Source: Arcticibacter sp045629565
GTDB lineage: Bacteria; Bacteroidota; Bacteroidia; Sphingobacteriales; Sphingobacteriaceae
Length of the DNA: 64,000 nucleotides
Assembly (NCBI RefSeq): GCF_045629565.1
Contig: NZ_JAZQRL010000037.1
Span: 1-64,000, forward strand
Direction of reading: 5' to 3'
Shown here: positions 63,268-64,000 of the stretch, in pieces
Layout of the letters: each line of letters starts with the position of its first letter
How positions within the stretch are numbered: the stretch's first letter is position 1
Notes under the pieces: model-generated
The model's input: the letters and a program-made list of their open reading frames with translations, nothing else
Told to the model about the DNA's origin: nothing
Database searches by the model: none
Program-made: the position numbers and the translations under genes

Positions 63268-64000
63268 TCCTCACTGCCTTTAAATTCATGATGTTTGATC
63301 GCCCGAAGAGTATTGGCATCCTCGTAGGCATCGTGATCAGTATCTTTTTGATTGGTCAACAGTTGGCTACTTTGCGGTTTTTAACCGGTCTGATGACTGC
63401 CTTGATTGAAAACTCCAACAGCGGTCCCGACGATATCTGGATCATCGACAACATTACAGAAAATGTAAATGTACTGAGTCGCATCGACAGCCGTGTCCAA
63501 CAGGAGATTAAGAGTATCGAAGGTGTACTGAGCAGTCACAGCATTCTTGTCGCAAATGCCAGCATTACCCTGCCGAATGGTAAAACCGGTGCTGTAAACC
63601 TGGTTGGCAGTGATGGCCCTACTTTCGTCGCCGGGCCCCATCCTTCAAAAGTAATCGAGGGAAGCTTGAGTGACCTGGCGCAGATCAGCGCCGTAAGTCT
63701 TGAATACTTCAATGCCAAAGCCTTTGGCATTCCAGCCTCGACCGGCCAGACTTTCGAACTCAATAAAAAGCAGGCAGTATCCCGGGTGCTCACACGCAAC
63801 GCTCAGGGTTTTGGAGGCGACAATATGTATACCAGCATTGACAACGTGCGGTATTTCTCTGATCTCCCTCCTGACAAGGTGAATGCTGTCATTGTCAAAG
63901 TTAAACCCGGCACGGATCCCAGACTGGTAATTGACCGGATCAACAAAACGTTCTACGGAGTACGAGCATGGGAGGCTGAAAACCTTAAAAAATCTACGTA
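63264..64000 (+). CDS. ABC exporter permease, DevC/FtsX-like (partial, cut by window end)
   Basis: The frame starts with ATG at 63264, overlapping the adaptor stop as ATGA, and stays open to the right edge (at least 245 codons). It begins MILTAFKFMMFDRPKSIG, then a membrane helix at about 17-36, followed by a large periplasmic domain, the layout of DevC and MacB permeases with four helices. The remaining three helices must lie beyond the window. Confidence 0.85.
   Translation, partial: MILTAFKFMMFDRPKSIGILVGIVISIFLIGQQLATLRFLTGLMTALIENSNSGPDDIWIIDNITENVNVLSRIDSRVQQEIKSIEGVLSSHSILVANASITLPNGKTGAVNLVGSDGPTFVAGPHPSKVIEGSLSDLAQISAVSLEYFNAKAFGIPASTGQTFELNKKQAVSRVLTRNAQGFGGDNMYTSIDNVRYFSDLPPDKVNAVIVKVKPGTDPRLVIDRINKTFYGVRAWEAENLKKST

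Noticed and set aside
1..64000. CRISPR arrays, insertion sequences, prophage or integrative elements
   Set aside because: No repeat-spacer pattern, transposase, integrase or attachment repeat was seen; the genes are ordinary chromosomal ones.

Overview
The window reads as a gene-dense piece of a Bacteroidota chromosome, most likely family Sphingobacteriaceae (Pedobacter or a relative). This is inferred from three things. Protein sequences throughout look like that group (MutS, GyrA, YidC, S46 peptidase, DUF2911, PstSCAB). Promoters fit the Bacteroidota form TTTG-N19/20-TAnnTTTG. Shine-Dalgarno sequences are mostly absent. I see no rRNA, tRNA, insertion sequence, prophage or CRISPR array. The gene order looks like an ordinary core chromosome, with no sign of an acquired island.

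Layout. 1-5.9 kb: DUF3024 gene, mutS, an NlpC/P60 lipoprotein, a DEDDh exonuclease, queG. 5.9-18.2 kb: MFS transporter, mqo, yidC, pyrG, a two-subunit M16 peptidase, a small unknown gene, guaA, an RsmB-type RNA methyltransferase. 18.2-24.1 kb (minus strand): marC, APC permease, membrane pyrophosphatase, ICMT-like methyltransferase, cmoA. 24.3-29.6 kb: the agmatine-to-putrescine pair, an S46 peptidase, free-methionine sulfoxide reductase, 3-methyladenine glycosylase. 29.6-34.8 kb (minus strand): the homocysteine/methionine locus metY-metX-hom behind a SAM-I riboswitch, with a gamma-synthase-type gene upstream. 34.9-38.9 kb: futalosine menaquinone genes with a histidine phosphatase, then a DUF2383 protein and Ku. 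39-49 kb: two TPR proteins, gyrA, hemF, DUF2911, DUF4442 and AlbA_2 genes, a response regulator, surE, a lipid kinase. 49-56.6 kb: pnp, rpsO, a thioesterase, ddl, a PASTA protein, mltG, a second thioesterase, YihY. 56.6-61.5 kb (minus strand): pstSCAB with an alkaline phosphatase, behind a Pho-box-like promoter. 61.6-64 kb: an ABC export operon cut by the right edge.

The most interesting locus is the 442-base gap between the gamma-synthase-type gene and metY (33265-33706, minus strand). It holds a promoter, a well-preserved SAM-I aptamer, and 11 bases later a 40-codon reading frame ending in four consecutive Cys codons and a stop. One base after the stop comes a 9-bp stem-loop, then a second hairpin, then metY. 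This is the architecture expected of a cysteine-sensing leader-peptide attenuator in tandem with a SAM riboswitch, in front of sulfide-assimilating homocysteine synthesis genes. I do not know of a described example in Bacteroidota. The layout is seen directly in the sequence; the regulation is inferred.

Other points worth attention are very long perfect inverted repeats used as bidirectional terminators (35 bp at 26.2 kb, 26 bp at 7.1 kb), promoters that put the predicted transcription start on or next to the start codon (guaA, mqnE, the fRMsr gene), and a Pho-box-like direct repeat positioned as an activator site for pstS.
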